A stretch of DNA of 64,000 nucleotides from Bacillus sp. V3-13 (GCF_002860165.1 NZ_PGUZ01000002.1:95970-159969), one strand, 5' to 3'. Positions 36,521 through 45,889 are shown, counted from the first letter of the stretch. The notes: generated by a model not told the origin, from the letters alone. Numbers and translations: made by a program.

Positions 36521-36942
36521 TATTCATCCTCCCCTATCGTTTGAATAATGGTCATTGTTACACCGATAACAACAAGAAACACACCAGTATCAAATAAAAC
36601 GGCTGTATGGAGTGAAGTTTCGCCTAACAGCGGCAAATTCACACTGGTAAATGCATGAGTCAGGAATGGGACATCAAACAAAAGACCACCTAATCCAGTA
36701 CCAACAGCAAACAACAAGCCAAGGCCGATTAGATGCTTATAATCAATCGGCAATACATTGGCTACCGTTTTCATGTCAAACGCCAGCAGCAATAAGACGA
36801 TCGCACCGGAAGTCATTAATCCGCCGACAAATCCGCCACCTGGATAATAATGGCCGGCGAAAAACAAATGGATAGAAAAAAGAATAATAACGAAAACGGT
36901 TATTTTTGTAACAGTCTGTAAAATAATGTCATTTGTTTTCAT
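36520..36942 (-). CDS. mrpB: Na+/H+ antiporter subunit B
   Basis: 140 residues, four hydrophobic helices with the MnhB signature [16 protein letters not shown]. In Bacillus subtilis this is a separate gene, as here, rather than fused to mrpA. ATG overlaps the mrpA stop by 4 bases, behind GGAGGAAAGAGGG. Confidence 0.95.
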   Translation of the reverse strand: MKTNDIILQTVTKITVFVIILFSIHLFFAGHYYPGGGFVGGLMTSGAIVLLLLAFDMKTVANVLPIDYKHLIGLGLLFAVGTGLGGLLFDVPFLTHAFTSVNLPLLGETSLHTAVLFDTGVFLVVIGVTMTIIQTIGEDE

Positions 36943-39329
36943 CCCTCTTTCCTCCTTGCCAGCCGAAGCTTAATCATTGTAAAAATACCTAGTGCGGCAA
37001 TGCCCAGCACCGTTATTTCAAACATCGTATCAAAGCCTCGGAAATCAACAAGAATTACGTTAACCATATTCTTTCCGGCAGCTTCCTCATATGTGTTTTC
37101 AACATAGTATTCGGCAATTGACTCAAACAGCTTAGTGCTATGTGCGGATAAAGCAATCATCGTGACAATGGCTCCGACTCCAATTGATATAACGGCGTTC
37201 GTCAATTTAAAGCGAATCCGTTCTTCAGTCCGGCTTATTTCAGGCAAATGGTAGAAGCAAAGCAGGAACAATGAAACAGAGACGGTTTCAATAACAAGTT
37301 GAGTTAAAGCAAGGTCAGGTGCACGGAAAACAACAAACAGCAAGGAAACCGTATATCCAATAGCCCCAAGTACAATGATTGATGTCAGCCGCGATTTAGC
37401 GAAAAGAATCGACACCGCTGAAATAGCGACGACCAGGACCAAAATTGCTTCATAAAACCGGATAGGAGATACATCTGAGGCGTCTATAGCGAACGCATTC
37501 TTTACAAACAGTGTCGTCCCGACCACGATGGTGAAGAAAGCGAAAATATAGACTAAATATGTGCGAATATACCCGTTCATATATGTACTTGTTAACCGGA
37601 AGGAGCCGTATTGGGCTTTTTCCAGTCCCTTGTCATATAACCTGTTTAAAGCAAGCTTGTCCGGAAGCAAGCCGTAGACGCTTTGCCATTTTGCCAGAGT
37701 GAGATAAAGAATGGTCCCCAGTATGACGACTCCCAATGTCATGAACAATTCCGGCGTAGGTCCATGCCAAAAAGAAATGCGCACATCAAAGGCAAGGCCC
37801 GGCAATATGGATGTCATCGCTGGCGCAATCAGTGTCTCTGACAGGATATTTGGGAGTACCCCGAAAATAATGACAAGAGAAGCGAGAACCAAAGGCGGAA
37901 TCAGCATCCCCAATGGTGCTTCATGTGGCTTACGATCAAGTTTCTCAGGCTGGTACTTTCCGGCAAACGTTTTAAATACGATGATCATGCTGTAAACAAA
38001 AGTGAAAATGCTGCCGATCCAGGCGATAATCGGAAACAGCGCACTCCATGTATCAAGCTTAAAGATATTCATCTCCATAACCCTGAGCATGCCGGTGAAG
38101 AACATTTCTTTACTTAAAAACCCATTAAACGGCGGCAATCCGGCCATTGAAAATGCTCCGACCAGCGCCAGTGTAAATGAGATAGGCATCAGATTGATTA
38201 ATCCGCCAAGTCTTCGTATATCGCGTGTTCCTGTTTCGTGGTCGATAATTCCGACAACCATGAAAAGGCTGCCTTTAAAGGTAGCATGATTGATAAGATG
38301 GAACACAGCAGCTGTTACAGCAACCGTAAAGTAGCTGTTATCCAGCTCTTCAAAATGGATAGCTGCAGCTCCGACGCCCAGCAGCGACATGATCATGCCG
38401 AGCTGGCTGACTGTAGAAAAAGCAAGAATCGCTTTTAAATCCGTCTGCTTTACCGCAGAAAAAGACCCCCAGAACAATGTCACGATTCCAACACCTGCGA
38501 CAAGCCATAACCATAGGCTGTGTTCAGCGAATATTGGCGAGAACCTCGCAACAACATAAATACCGGCCTTAACCATCGTCGCTGAATGAAGGTAAGCGCT
38601 GACAGGAGTAGGTGCTTCCATTGCATCAGGAAGCCAAATGTGGAAGGGGAATTGTGCCGATTTTGTAAACGCCCCTAAAAGGATACATAACAGTGCAGGC
38701 ACAAATAATGAATGAGTAAAGATCTCCCCGGACCGGCCGATCATTTCCGTAATGCTAAAAGTTCCAGTCATTATATAAAGCAGAAGGAAACCGCCAAGCA
38801 TGGCGAGACCGCCGAATACCGTGATAAGCATTGACTTTTGTGCACCATAACGTGATTCTTCCCGATGGTACCAGTAGCCGATCAGCAAAAAGGAAGAAAA
38901 GCTTGTCAGCTCCCAAAACGTATACAGAACGATCAGATTGTCCGATAGAACTACCCCGAGCATCGCTCCCATAAACAATAGCATATACACATAAAAAGTA
39001 TTAAGTTTTTCTTTATCCTTTGATAAATAGTAGATCGAATAAAGAACGACGAGGGAGCCAATCCCGGTAATTAACAGGGCAAACAGCAAACCAAGCCCGT
39101 CTATTTTTGCCGAAAAATTGATGTCGAGTGATGGAATCCATGCAATCGTCTTGATAATGGAGGAGCCATCTCGTGTCAGAGATATGTACTGTAAAAAATA
39201 AGTGAAGAGAACGATAGGCAGAGGCAGTACAAACCAGCCGGTATGGATTTGCCGAAAGTACTTATGTAATAAAGGTATGGCTATCGCCAGCAATAGCGGT
39301 GATAAAATAGCAAGATGAAGCAATGACAA
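36939..39329 (-). CDS. mrpA: Na+/H+ antiporter subunit A
   Basis: 796 residues, about 20 membrane helices, NuoL-like. Key blocks: the TFWELTSFSSFLLIGYWYHR helix with the essential Glu, FPFHIWLPDAMEAPTPVSAY, SATMVKAGIYVVARF with the conserved Lys, and a C-terminal MrpA-specific region. Start TTG behind AAGGGGG; it begins 12 bases after a 30-codon leader ORF. With MrpB-G it exchanges cytoplasmic Na+ for H+, needed for Na+ resistance and alkaline pH homeostasis. Confidence 0.96.
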   Translation of the reverse strand: MSLLHLAILSPLLLAIAIPLLHKYFRQIHTGWFVLPLPIVLFTYFLQYISLTRDGSSIIKTIAWIPSLDINFSAKIDGLGLLFALLITGIGSLVVLYSIYYLSKDKEKLNTFYVYMLLFMGAMLGVVLSDNLIVLYTFWELTSFSSFLLIGYWYHREESRYGAQKSMLITVFGGLAMLGGFLLLYIMTGTFSITEMIGRSGEIFTHSLFVPALLCILLGAFTKSAQFPFHIWLPDAMEAPTPVSAYLHSATMVKAGIYVVARFSPIFAEHSLWLWLVAGVGIVTLFWGSFSAVKQTDLKAILAFSTVSQLGMIMSLLGVGAAAIHFEELDNSYFTVAVTAAVFHLINHATFKGSLFMVVGIIDHETGTRDIRRLGGLINLMPISFTLALVGAFSMAGLPPFNGFLSKEMFFTGMLRVMEMNIFKLDTWSALFPIIAWIGSIFTFVYSMIIVFKTFAGKYQPEKLDRKPHEAPLGMLIPPLVLASLVIIFGVLPNILSETLIAPAMTSILPGLAFDVRISFWHGPTPELFMTLGVVILGTILYLTLAKWQSVYGLLPDKLALNRLYDKGLEKAQYGSFRLTSTYMNGYIRTYLVYIFAFFTIVVGTTLFVKNAFAIDASDVSPIRFYEAILVLVVAISAVSILFAKSRLTSIIVLGAIGYTVSLLFVVFRAPDLALTQLVIETVSVSLFLLCFYHLPEISRTEERIRFKLTNAVISIGVGAIVTMIALSAHSTKLFESIAEYYVENTYEEAAGKNMVNVILVDFRGFDTMFEITVLGIAALGIFTMIKLRLARRKEG

Positions 39330-39341
39330 AACATAACCCCC

Positions 39342-39434
39342 TTAATCGAAATTCCAATGAGCTTGTCTCTGTGAAACATGAATGGATTTAAGTTCTTTAT
39401 CACTATTTCCAATTACTGAAATATAATCCTCCAT
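39342..39434 (-). CDS. 30-residue leader ORF upstream of mrpA
   Basis: Minus-strand ATG at 39434 with AAAGGA eight bases upstream encodes a 30-residue acidic, soluble peptide beginning MEDYISVIGNSDKELKS. Its TAA lies just before the mrpA ribosome site (AAGGGGG) and the mrpA TTG follows 12 bases later, so the two are likely cotranscribed and possibly coupled. No similarity recognised. Could be a regulatory leader peptide or a small partner protein. Confidence 0.6.
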   Translation of the reverse strand: MEDYISVIGNSDKELKSIHVSQRQAHWNFD

Positions 39435-39655
39435 GCAATACATCCTTTGAGACACAGTAAATGTAAAAATCCCTCATTTCGATCTTTAGAACAAATTATA
39501 ACCTAAATCAAAACGGCATGCATGCAAAAGCGCTAGATTGGAACAGAGTTTGGACCTCATTATTAAATATGTAAAAACCCGTTGTTTTCAGAAAAAATTT
39601 TTTTATGAATAATACTTTGGTAACGTATGCACACTAATACAAGGTGGTGTGCAAC
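39435..39655. other. mrp upstream region
   Basis: A minus-strand TATAAT (39496-39501 region) is the best -10 for the mrp transcript, but no good -35 is spaced correctly. No promoter of quality was found for the plus-strand 72-aa gene. Confidence 0.35.
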
Positions 39656-39874
39656 ATGTTGAAAAAAGCGATTGTTTGCCTTTTTGTCTTTTTGCTAATG
39701 TTCTCAAGTGCGTGGTTTTTAAATCAACAAACAAAAAGGCAATCTTATGTTCCAACCGGGGATGAAGAACATATCGAGATCATCCCAATTCATGATCAGG
39801 GTGGAGTAAACGAAAAATTTGAAGTTCAAAAAACGTTTGGTCCAAGGGAATATGTAAGAGTCCGGGCCTCGTAG
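39656..39874 (+). CDS. 72-aa membrane-anchored small protein
   Basis: 72 residues: N-terminal hydrophobic helix (KKAIVCLFVFLLMFSSAWFL) followed by a charged extracytoplasmic tail (EEHIEIIPIHDQGG). AAGGTGG nine bases before the ATG supports translation. No cysteine suited for lipidation after the helix. Family not recognised. It is divergent from mrpA and upstream of yufK. Confidence 0.6.
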   Translation: MLKKAIVCLFVFLLMFSSAWFLNQQTKRQSYVPTGDEEHIEIIPIHDQGGVNEKFEVQKTFGPREYVRVRAS

Positions 39875-39969
39875 AAGCCGCAGCGAGTCATTAATAATGT
39901 GTATTGAGTGACTCTTAAATACAGTGTTCAAAAAGACTGGACACGCAAATTATAAACAGTATCATACCA

Positions 39970-39999
39970 GGAGCTGGATCAAAAGAACCAGCTCCCTTT
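39970..39999 (+). terminator. Terminator-like hairpin after the 72-aa gene
   Basis: Perfect 8-bp stem GGAGCTGG/CCAGCTCC, 10-base loop, tail CTTTA. An additional GAGTCA/TGACTC repeat lies at about 39887-39916. Confidence 0.65.
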
Positions 40000-40103
40000 A
40001 TATGTTTTCATAAAGCGCATATTGTTTGATTAAAGGTTGTGCAAAGCCGGGATTTCAATCATAATAGGTCTTGTTAAAGGAAATGAAACCGGGAGACCAA
40101 CAT

Positions 40104-40661
40104 ATGAAGAATACTTACTTAACAAGCTATTTCCCGCTTATGTCGATTATTTTGTTCAGCCTTGCTCTTGCGATCCGTGCCGAGTTATGGCTGCTCGATT
40201 TTTTAAAGAATATTGGTATTTATAAAGGGATGCTCGAATTCTTTTCGGAAGGGGGAATAAAGCTTTCCCTGCTGGTTTTATTGGTGGTCGTTTTTTTTAT
40301 GGTGTTTGCTGCGTTAAAATTGGTAGCTGATACAATCAACGGATTATCCCTGCTGTTTTTTTCAAAGGATTCTGAGGGGGACAGCTTGAAAAAGATTCGC
40401 AGCGGTTCGGTTATTTATTTTGCCGGCAGTGCATTATCAATTGCCAGCATGTACAGCTTTATCGGGATCGGTGCAATCCTGCTGCTTACGACAGTCATTT
40501 ATTTTATTTATTTTGTACATAAAATAAGCCAGGACCTCTCTGTTGCCGGGATCATTGGAATTATTTTCTTTCAGGTTGTTGTTTGGGCATCACTCCTGAC
40601 AGGTGTTTTCTACTTATCTATTAAAATTTATAACAGTGTAATGGCAAGTTTGCCAGTTTAA
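40104..40661 (+). CDS. yufK: Membrane protein YufK
   Basis: 185 residues, five to six membrane helices, start KNTYLTSYFPLMSIILFS. Length, sequence start and position next to pbpD match Bacillus subtilis YufK (DUF5366-type); function unknown. ATG at 40104 behind GGGAGACC. Confidence 0.85.
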   Translation: MKNTYLTSYFPLMSIILFSLALAIRAELWLLDFLKNIGIYKGMLEFFSEGGIKLSLLVLLVVVFFMVFAALKLVADTINGLSLLFFSKDSEGDSLKKIRSGSVIYFAGSALSIASMYSFIGIGAILLLTTVIYFIYFVHKISQDLSVAGIIGIIFFQVVVWASLLTGVFYLSIKIYNSVMASLPV

Positions 40662-40693
40662 AAGGCGGAAGGGATTAGCCCTCCGCCTTTTTC
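40659..40693 (+). terminator. Terminator between yufK and pbpD
   Basis: AAAAGGCGG-A-AGGG pairs with CCCTCCGCCTTTT (single bulged A), 5-base loop, then T. Confidence 0.88.
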
Positions 40694-40706
40694 ATAATGC
40701 CATCAT

Positions 40707-42557
40707 TTAATTCACAATATCCCGCCAGATCATCAGCTGTGGCGCCTTGTTTTGCAGTGATTCAATGCTTTTCGGCTGGTCCTTGCCAACCCAAACACCG
40801 GCGGTTAAATCGTCCGTATAGCCGACAAACCAAAGATCTTTAAAATTATTGGTTGTTCCGGTCTTCCCTCCTGCTCTCCGGTTTGGAAGGAAGGCTTTGC
40901 GTGCGGTCCCGGAGGACACCGTTTTTTGTAAAAGCTGATCAACCGTTTGGCTGGTTTGTTCACTCCAAATCTGTACGGGCTGGTCATTCCATGCATAAAG
41001 GATTTGTCCGTTTCGGTCGGTCACCTTTCGAATCGCTCTCGGGGTCCGATATTGGCCGCCATTCGGGAAAACAGTATAAGCGCCCGTTAATTCGAGCGGT
41101 GTCATCCCATACGTAAAACCGCCAACAGCGGCGGGCAACACGTGGTCTTCGCTGACTACTTTTTGAAAATGAAAATGACTAATATCGGCAAAGCCCTCGT
41201 TAATGCCGATTTTCTCAAGCAGCCTGACTGCCGGAGTATTATAGGAATGGATAAAAGCCTGTTCGATTGGGACCCGCCCATAGGTGGCCCCATCGTAGTT
41301 TTCCGGGCAATAGTTTTTGTTGCAGTATCGGCCTGCATCGACTTTTTCCGCAGCTGAAGCTTTTGTTCTTTCAAAGTATGGGGCGTAGACGAGCAGCGGC
41401 TTGATGGCGGACCCTGGCTGCCGATATGCTTGATAGGCGCGGTGAAAATCATATTTTTGATAATTTTTGCCGCCGGATAAAGCGATAATTTCCGTGTTGT
41501 AATGGCGGACCACCGCTGCTGCCCCCTGGGCATCGACATTCCCCAAATGATTCTCGACTGCCCGTACCGTTTTCTCCTGGATTCCAGGGTCCAGCGCAGT
41601 GTGGATCATAATACCGGAAGACAGCAGATCGTCCACTTTTGCGGCCAGCTCCTCGCCGATCATTGCCTTTTCTTGTTCAGATGCGTTGGCAAATCGGGCT
41701 TCGTATCCGTCCTGGTGGGCGACAAGTCTATGCAACTCATCTTCTACATAGGCAGTATAGTCAGGAAATTGGTCGGCGCGCTTTTTTATATGGAGAACGA
41801 TCGGCTCCCCTTTTATTTGCTCCGCCTCCGGCCCGCCGATAAGTCCGCTTTGCCCAAGCTGGTCAATCAGCCTTTCCTGGCGCTGTTTTGTCCGGTCAAA
41901 ATGTTCAATGGGATCGTAAAAGGAGGGGTTGTTCGGGATGGCCGCCAGAAAAGCTAACTCGCCCTTTGTCAGCTGGGCAGTGTTTTTATTGAAATACAAT
42001 TCTGCAGCTGCTTCAATTCCGTATGCCCCGTTTTGAAAATAAATAGCGTTTATATATAGCTCCAGTATTTGATCTTTTGAGAAGGTCCGTTCGAGTTGGT
42101 ATGCATATAACATCTCGCTGAGCTTGCGGTTATACGTTTTATCATGGCTTAAATATAGGTTTCGCGCTACCTGCTGGGTAATCGTGCTCCCGCCCTGCTC
42201 GATCCCGTCTGCTTTAATATTGACGGTCAAAGCCCGGCCAATTGCAGTTAAATCAAACCCTGGATGTTCATAAAAATTTTGGTCTTCACTGACAATAAAG
42301 ATATCTTTTAGAAAGGGCGGGATCTGTTCAGACGGCAAAAAAATCCGGTTCTCTTGCTTGTAAAGCTCGGCTGCGATGCCGCCATTTCCGTCCAGGATCA
42401 GGCTGGTTTGCTTTAGATTTGTTTGTTCCACTTGGATATCTTCCAAGATTGTGTCCAGGCTTTTTGCCTTCTTTGCTTCTTGTGTAGCATAAAATACCGT
42501 ACCAACTAATAAAGGGAAAAGAATCAAAATGATCAAATAACCGCTGAAAGTCCGCAA
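40707..42557 (-). CDS. pbpD: Penicillin-binding protein 4 (class A, bifunctional)
   Basis: 616 residues from TTG at 42557. N-terminal membrane anchor, then a GT51 transglycosylase domain with EDQNFYEHPGFD and GGSTITQQVARNLYL, then a penicillin-binding transpeptidase with SXXK in PGSAIKPLL, SXN in SYNTPA and KTG in GGKTGTTN. Polymerises and cross-links peptidoglycan. It aligns with Bacillus subtilis PBP4 over its length, including RAYQAYRQPGSAIKPLL. The ribosome site (AAGGAACGGGA) is distant, so the start is less certain; an extension to 42638 is not family-like. Confidence 0.94.
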   Translation of the reverse strand: MRTFSGYLIILILFPLLVGTVFYATQEAKKAKSLDTILEDIQVEQTNLKQTSLILDGNGGIAAELYKQENRIFLPSEQIPPFLKDIFIVSEDQNFYEHPGFDLTAIGRALTVNIKADGIEQGGSTITQQVARNLYLSHDKTYNRKLSEMLYAYQLERTFSKDQILELYINAIYFQNGAYGIEAAAELYFNKNTAQLTKGELAFLAAIPNNPSFYDPIEHFDRTKQRQERLIDQLGQSGLIGGPEAEQIKGEPIVLHIKKRADQFPDYTAYVEDELHRLVAHQDGYEARFANASEQEKAMIGEELAAKVDDLLSSGIMIHTALDPGIQEKTVRAVENHLGNVDAQGAAAVVRHYNTEIIALSGGKNYQKYDFHRAYQAYRQPGSAIKPLLVYAPYFERTKASAAEKVDAGRYCNKNYCPENYDGATYGRVPIEQAFIHSYNTPAVRLLEKIGINEGFADISHFHFQKVVSEDHVLPAAVGGFTYGMTPLELTGAYTVFPNGGQYRTPRAIRKVTDRNGQILYAWNDQPVQIWSEQTSQTVDQLLQKTVSSGTARKAFLPNRRAGGKTGTTNNFKDLWFVGYTDDLTAGVWVGKDQPKSIESLQNKAPQLMIWRDIVN

Positions 42558-42659
42558 ATTGTTATCCCGTTCCTTCTGTATAAGAATATGTATGCCGCAA
42601 TGAAAGCTCATTTTCAAAGTAATGATCAGCCCCGGCACTTTTCTTATAAACTATTAATC

Positions 42660-43877
42660 TCAGGTAGAGGACTGGGCCAGCTCTCCCGATTTTCTGACAC
42701 TCCACCATAATAAGCCAAAAGCAGCGAGGAATAAAGCACTTGTTACAAAAAAGACGGTGGAAATGTCAAATAATCCGGAGACCAACCCCCCCATTGCCGG
42801 CCCTATTACGTTTCCCATAAATTGAAACGAAACATTGTAGCCAAGGATTTCTCCTTGCATCGCAAGCGGTGCCATCTGGCGGATGTAGGCGGTGATGCAC
42901 GGAATCACCCCGCCAATTACCACGCCAAATAGAAATCTAAACAGGATAAGCTGCCATAATGACTCAACAAGTCCCTGCGGAATAAACAGCAGGGCTGAGA
43001 GGCTGAGCAGGATCATCAACACCCGGTCATGCCCTGCTGAATCACCGAGCTTCCCCCAGCCCCGGGTAAAAAGCAGGTTTCCAAAGCCGGTTGCCGAAAA
43101 TGCCAGCCCGGCCAGAAAAGCGATATTGCTGGAATGGTTTAATTCATTGACGTACAGGGCAAGCAATGGCTGGATACTAAAATTGGCTGTGTTGACAAGC
43201 AAAGACAATATCATAATGGTCAGCAATATCCGGTTATGAAAAATAAGGCTGACGACGTCCTTCCGTGAAAAAGTTTTGCTGCGCATCGCTGCTATTTGCT
43301 GCCGTTTCTCCTTTATGCCGACTGTAACTAAACCCGTTGCCAGAGCGATTACAACCGAGGTGATCAAAAAAGTATATTGAAACCCGAAGATATCGGCCAT
43401 AATTCCTCCGATCAGAGGACCCAATAAGCTTCCTGATACTGTTCCCATTTGCAGGGTTCCCAACGTTTTCCCGGCAACTTCCTTTCTCGTTTGCGATGAA
43501 ATCAGTGCAAGCGATGTCGGGATAAATCCAGTGACAGCCCCCATCGCAAGCCGCAGTATAAATAATCCATGTACAGAATGAACCAGGCCCATTAAAAAGA
43601 TACATGTAGCAATGCCAAAGCCTGTAATAACAAGAATTGGCTTGTAGCCGTGCTTGTCGCCAAATCTTCCCCATAATGGCGAAATGAAAAAAGCAGCTAA
43701 AAATGTAACGCCAAAGACGAATCCGGACCAGCGTTGTACATAATCATCGCTAAACGTTCCCATCGTCTCAATGTATAAAGATAAAAACGGCAAAATCATC
43801 GTTGCACTTGCTGCGACTAAAAAATTGGCAAACCACATAATCATCAAGTTTCTTTGCTGTAACTGAATCGTAAACAC
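42660..43877 (-). CDS. yuxJ: MFS transporter YuxJ
   Basis: 405 residues, 12 membrane helices, DHA1-type drug/H+ antiporter. Loop 2-3 motif LWGRFGDKHGYKPILV and motif C in GSLLGPLIGGIMADIFG. Lies between pbpD and kapD exactly as yuxJ in Bacillus subtilis; substrate unknown. The start is ambiguous: GTG at 43877 sits inside AGAAGGTG, which itself resembles a ribosome site for ATT at 43868. Confidence 0.9.
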   Translation of the reverse strand: MFTIQLQQRNLMIMWFANFLVAASATMILPFLSLYIETMGTFSDDYVQRWSGFVFGVTFLAAFFISPLWGRFGDKHGYKPILVITGFGIATCIFLMGLVHSVHGLFILRLAMGAVTGFIPTSLALISSQTRKEVAGKTLGTLQMGTVSGSLLGPLIGGIMADIFGFQYTFLITSVVIALATGLVTVGIKEKRQQIAAMRSKTFSRKDVVSLIFHNRILLTIMILSLLVNTANFSIQPLLALYVNELNHSSNIAFLAGLAFSATGFGNLLFTRGWGKLGDSAGHDRVLMILLSLSALLFIPQGLVESLWQLILFRFLFGVVIGGVIPCITAYIRQMAPLAMQGEILGYNVSFQFMGNVIGPAMGGLVSGLFDISTVFFVTSALFLAAFGLLWWSVRKSGELAQSST

Positions 43878-44115
43878 CTTCTTGTTCGAGTTTTTCCCAA
43901 ACTAATCAACGAGTGAAAATTTATTTCGACTATCTAAATATTAATTTTATAAAAAAAAACCTAAAATGGAAAGTCTGCAATGAAAAAATAGGGATAAATA
44001 ATGCAGAAAATTTAAAAATTTAAAATTGAACATGATATAATGGTTAAAACAATCGCTGTAAGGAAGTTTTTATTCACGGAATTGGTTGATTCACAAGGGG
44101 AAAGCAGGTGAATAA

Positions 44116-44736
44116 GTGAAGGAGAAGCACCGGTATTTATTTATTGATTTTGAGTTCACAATGCCAGACCGAAAAGGGAAGTTAACAGGGTTTTACCCGG
44201 AAATTATCGAAGTGGGTATCGTCAGCGTCGAAGAAGATAATATTTGCGAGCAATTTTCTTCATTTGTTATCCCTTTGCGTTTCCCCAAATTAACAGACCG
44301 CTGCAAATCGTTTCTACATATTTCGCAGGAACAAGTTAATCAGGGAATTTCTTTTTATGAATTGATTAAAAAATTGGAACAATTGGATCGGGGAGCTTCA
44401 AGCGAGATTGTCACGTGGGGAAATATGGATATGAGGGTGCTACGGCAAAACTGTGCAAAGGCAGGGTTGCAACTTCCTTTTTCCGGCAAGGAAATCGACT
44501 TATCGATGGAATATAAACAATTCTTTGGAGACCAAAACCAGACGGGTTTATGGAAGGCGGTCCAGGAATATGGAAAGGAAGGGACTGGCAAGCACCATCG
44601 CGCTTTAGATGATGCCATGACCACCTACAGCATTTTCCGTTTAGTCGAAAAGGATAAGCAATATTTGCAGAAGCCGACTCCTGTGACGATTGGTGACCGC
44701 GTTGATTTTTCCAAGCTATTAAATAAGTTTGCCTAA
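44116..44736 (+). CDS. kapD: DnaQ-like 3'-5' exonuclease KapD
   Basis: 206 residues, DEDDh exonuclease. ExoI motif FIDFEFTM (DxE), ExoII in WGNMDMRVL, ExoIII in HHRALDDAMTT. In Bacillus subtilis KapD inhibits the KinA pathway to sporulation. GTG start with AGGTGAATAA upstream. Convergent with kapB. Confidence 0.93.
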   Translation: MKEKHRYLFIDFEFTMPDRKGKLTGFYPEIIEVGIVSVEEDNICEQFSSFVIPLRFPKLTDRCKSFLHISQEQVNQGISFYELIKKLEQLDRGASSEIVTWGNMDMRVLRQNCAKAGLQLPFSGKEIDLSMEYKQFFGDQNQTGLWKAVQEYGKEGTGKHHRALDDAMTTYSIFRLVEKDKQYLQKPTPVTIGDRVDFSKLLNKFA

Positions 44737-44775
44737 AAAGCCAAATCCCTTTTCATTGGAGATTTGGCTTTTTAG
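44733..44775. terminator. Bidirectional terminator between kapD and kapB
   Basis: Perfect 15-bp stem CTAAAAAGCCAAATC/GATTTGGCTTTTTAG with a 13-base loop, overlapping the kapD stop. Confidence 0.93.
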
Positions 44776-44796
44776 TTATTCAACTTGCGGCATTGT

Positions 44797-45174
44797 TTAA
44801 TTAAAGTAATCTTGTTCTAATGATTCAAGATTTTTTAAACTCAGTTCGGCCCATTTGGAGCTGTCATTGGCCAGCTCCTCCTTCATTTTCAGGATTGCCG
44901 CCCGCAACGACTCATCATAGTCGGGCATGTCATCGGAAAAAGGCTTGACCATTTGCTTCGTAATGTTTGCTTGTTCCCGGTAGGCGAGCGCACGTCTTTC
45001 GTGGAAAAAGACTCCTTCCACTTCGTTCGGGCTATGTAAATCTCCCTGCTTCGGGTGCTTTAAAACAGCAAGGACTCTCACCAAGTAATGCGCTGGCCGA
45101 ACATCCGTAATCTCCCCTGCATATTTTCCCGACTTATAATGGACGGTTACCTTATCGCCTATTTGTAATTCCAT
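44797..45174 (-). CDS. kapB: Kinase-associated protein B
   Basis: 125 residues, KapB family: an SH3-like barrel start (LQIGDKVTVHYKSGKYAGEI) and a helical C-terminus. Bacillus subtilis KapB was described as a lipoprotein activating KinB, yet this protein has no signal peptide or lipobox and looks cytoplasmic. ATG preceded by AGGAGGAGTG. Confidence 0.88.
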   Translation of the reverse strand: MELQIGDKVTVHYKSGKYAGEITDVRPAHYLVRVLAVLKHPKQGDLHSPNEVEGVFFHERRALAYREQANITKQMVKPFSDDMPDYDESLRAAILKMKEELANDSSKWAELSLKNLESLEQDYFN

Positions 45175-45360
45175 GACTGCACTCCTCCTTTGATTTTAAT
45201 CTCTAAAAGTGTTATTGGCCTAATAATATGTTATCATAAAAACCTGAATCCAGAGTTTGCAATATTCGGAACGGTCAAACAGGAGTTTCCTGCCGCACTT
45301 TGTAAAAAAGACCCGGAGCCTATTGTAAACCCAGCTCCGGCAGAAAGGAAGAAACAAACG

Positions 45361-45567
45361 ATGCTATGGTATGTGCTTTCCCTCTTTTTATATTTTCCCG
45401 AAGATAAATCTGAATATATCCCGTCGGTTATTACGCTTGTGATCTTTTTGATTGCGGCAATTTTAACGATGAGATTCATCATCATCGTCTCCAAACGGGA
45501 AGCCCGCAAAACGGAGGAGCTTGAAAAAAGAATAACCGGGCAAAACCAACGAAAAGAAGAACATTAA
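45361..45567 (+). CDS. Small single-pass membrane protein
   Basis: 68 residues: a hydrophobic helix (SVITLVIFLIAAILTMRFIIIV) flanked by a short N-terminus and a charged tail KREARKTEELEKRITGQNQRKEEH. ATG at 45361 with GAAAGGAAG upstream; the longer in-frame reading from 45190 is low-complexity and probably leader. The leader includes a CCGGAGC/GCTCCGG hairpin (45313-45340). Position next to kapB suggests a yuzI-like gene, not confirmed. Confidence 0.65.
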   Translation: MLWYVLSLFLYFPEDKSEYIPSVITLVIFLIAAILTMRFIIIVSKREARKTEELEKRITGQNQRKEEH

Positions 45568-45730
45568 CAGGGCTATTCTTCTGTTAATTCCCCAAAAACA
45601 AGACGAAAGTAGCTAAGCATAAAGGATAGCTCACCTGAGGAAGTTGAGTTTCTAATATCATATAAATAAAAAAGAATTGACTTTTAAGAGCAGTTTCCGT
45701 TATATTAATATTAATTCAATATTCCTTATT

Positions 45731-45845
45731 AAAAGGGGAGTAGCTGGACAATAAAGTCGTCATTTCGGGATACATATCTCCGGCTTTATTGGCAACCTTA
45801 CCGTTGTTAGCAAGACCTTTACAGACGTGTGTAAAGGTCTTTTTA
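45731..45845 (+). promoter_or_regulatory. yybP-ykoY manganese riboswitch
   Basis: Contains the conserved AAAGGGGAGTAGC, the internal CTCCGGCTTTATTGGCAACC and the 3' AGCAAGACCTTT strand. P1 (AAAAGG/CCTTT) competes with a terminator using the same CCTTT, so Mn2+ binding should favour readthrough. It lies upstream of a TerC family gene, the classic target. Confidence 0.93.
45813..45844 (+). terminator. Riboswitch terminator 1
   Basis: AGACCTTTAC/GTAAAGGTCT 10-bp stem, 8-base loop, then TTTTT. Shares its left arm with riboswitch P1. Confidence 0.92.
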
Positions 45846-45855
45846 TATGTTTCGG

Positions 45856-45883
45856 GGCCTTTACATGAGTAAAGGCCTTTTTT
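45856..45883 (+). terminator. Second, near-identical terminator in the TerC leader
   Basis: GGCCTTTAC/GTAAAGGCC 9-bp stem, 4-base loop, then TTTTTT. Only a few bases differ from terminator 1, suggesting local duplication. Confidence 0.9.
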
Positions 45884-45889
45884 CACTGC

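Noticed and set aside
41502..41957. 151-codon plus-strand open frame in pbpD
   Set aside because: Complement of the penicillin-binding protein; the coding signal is entirely on the minus strand.
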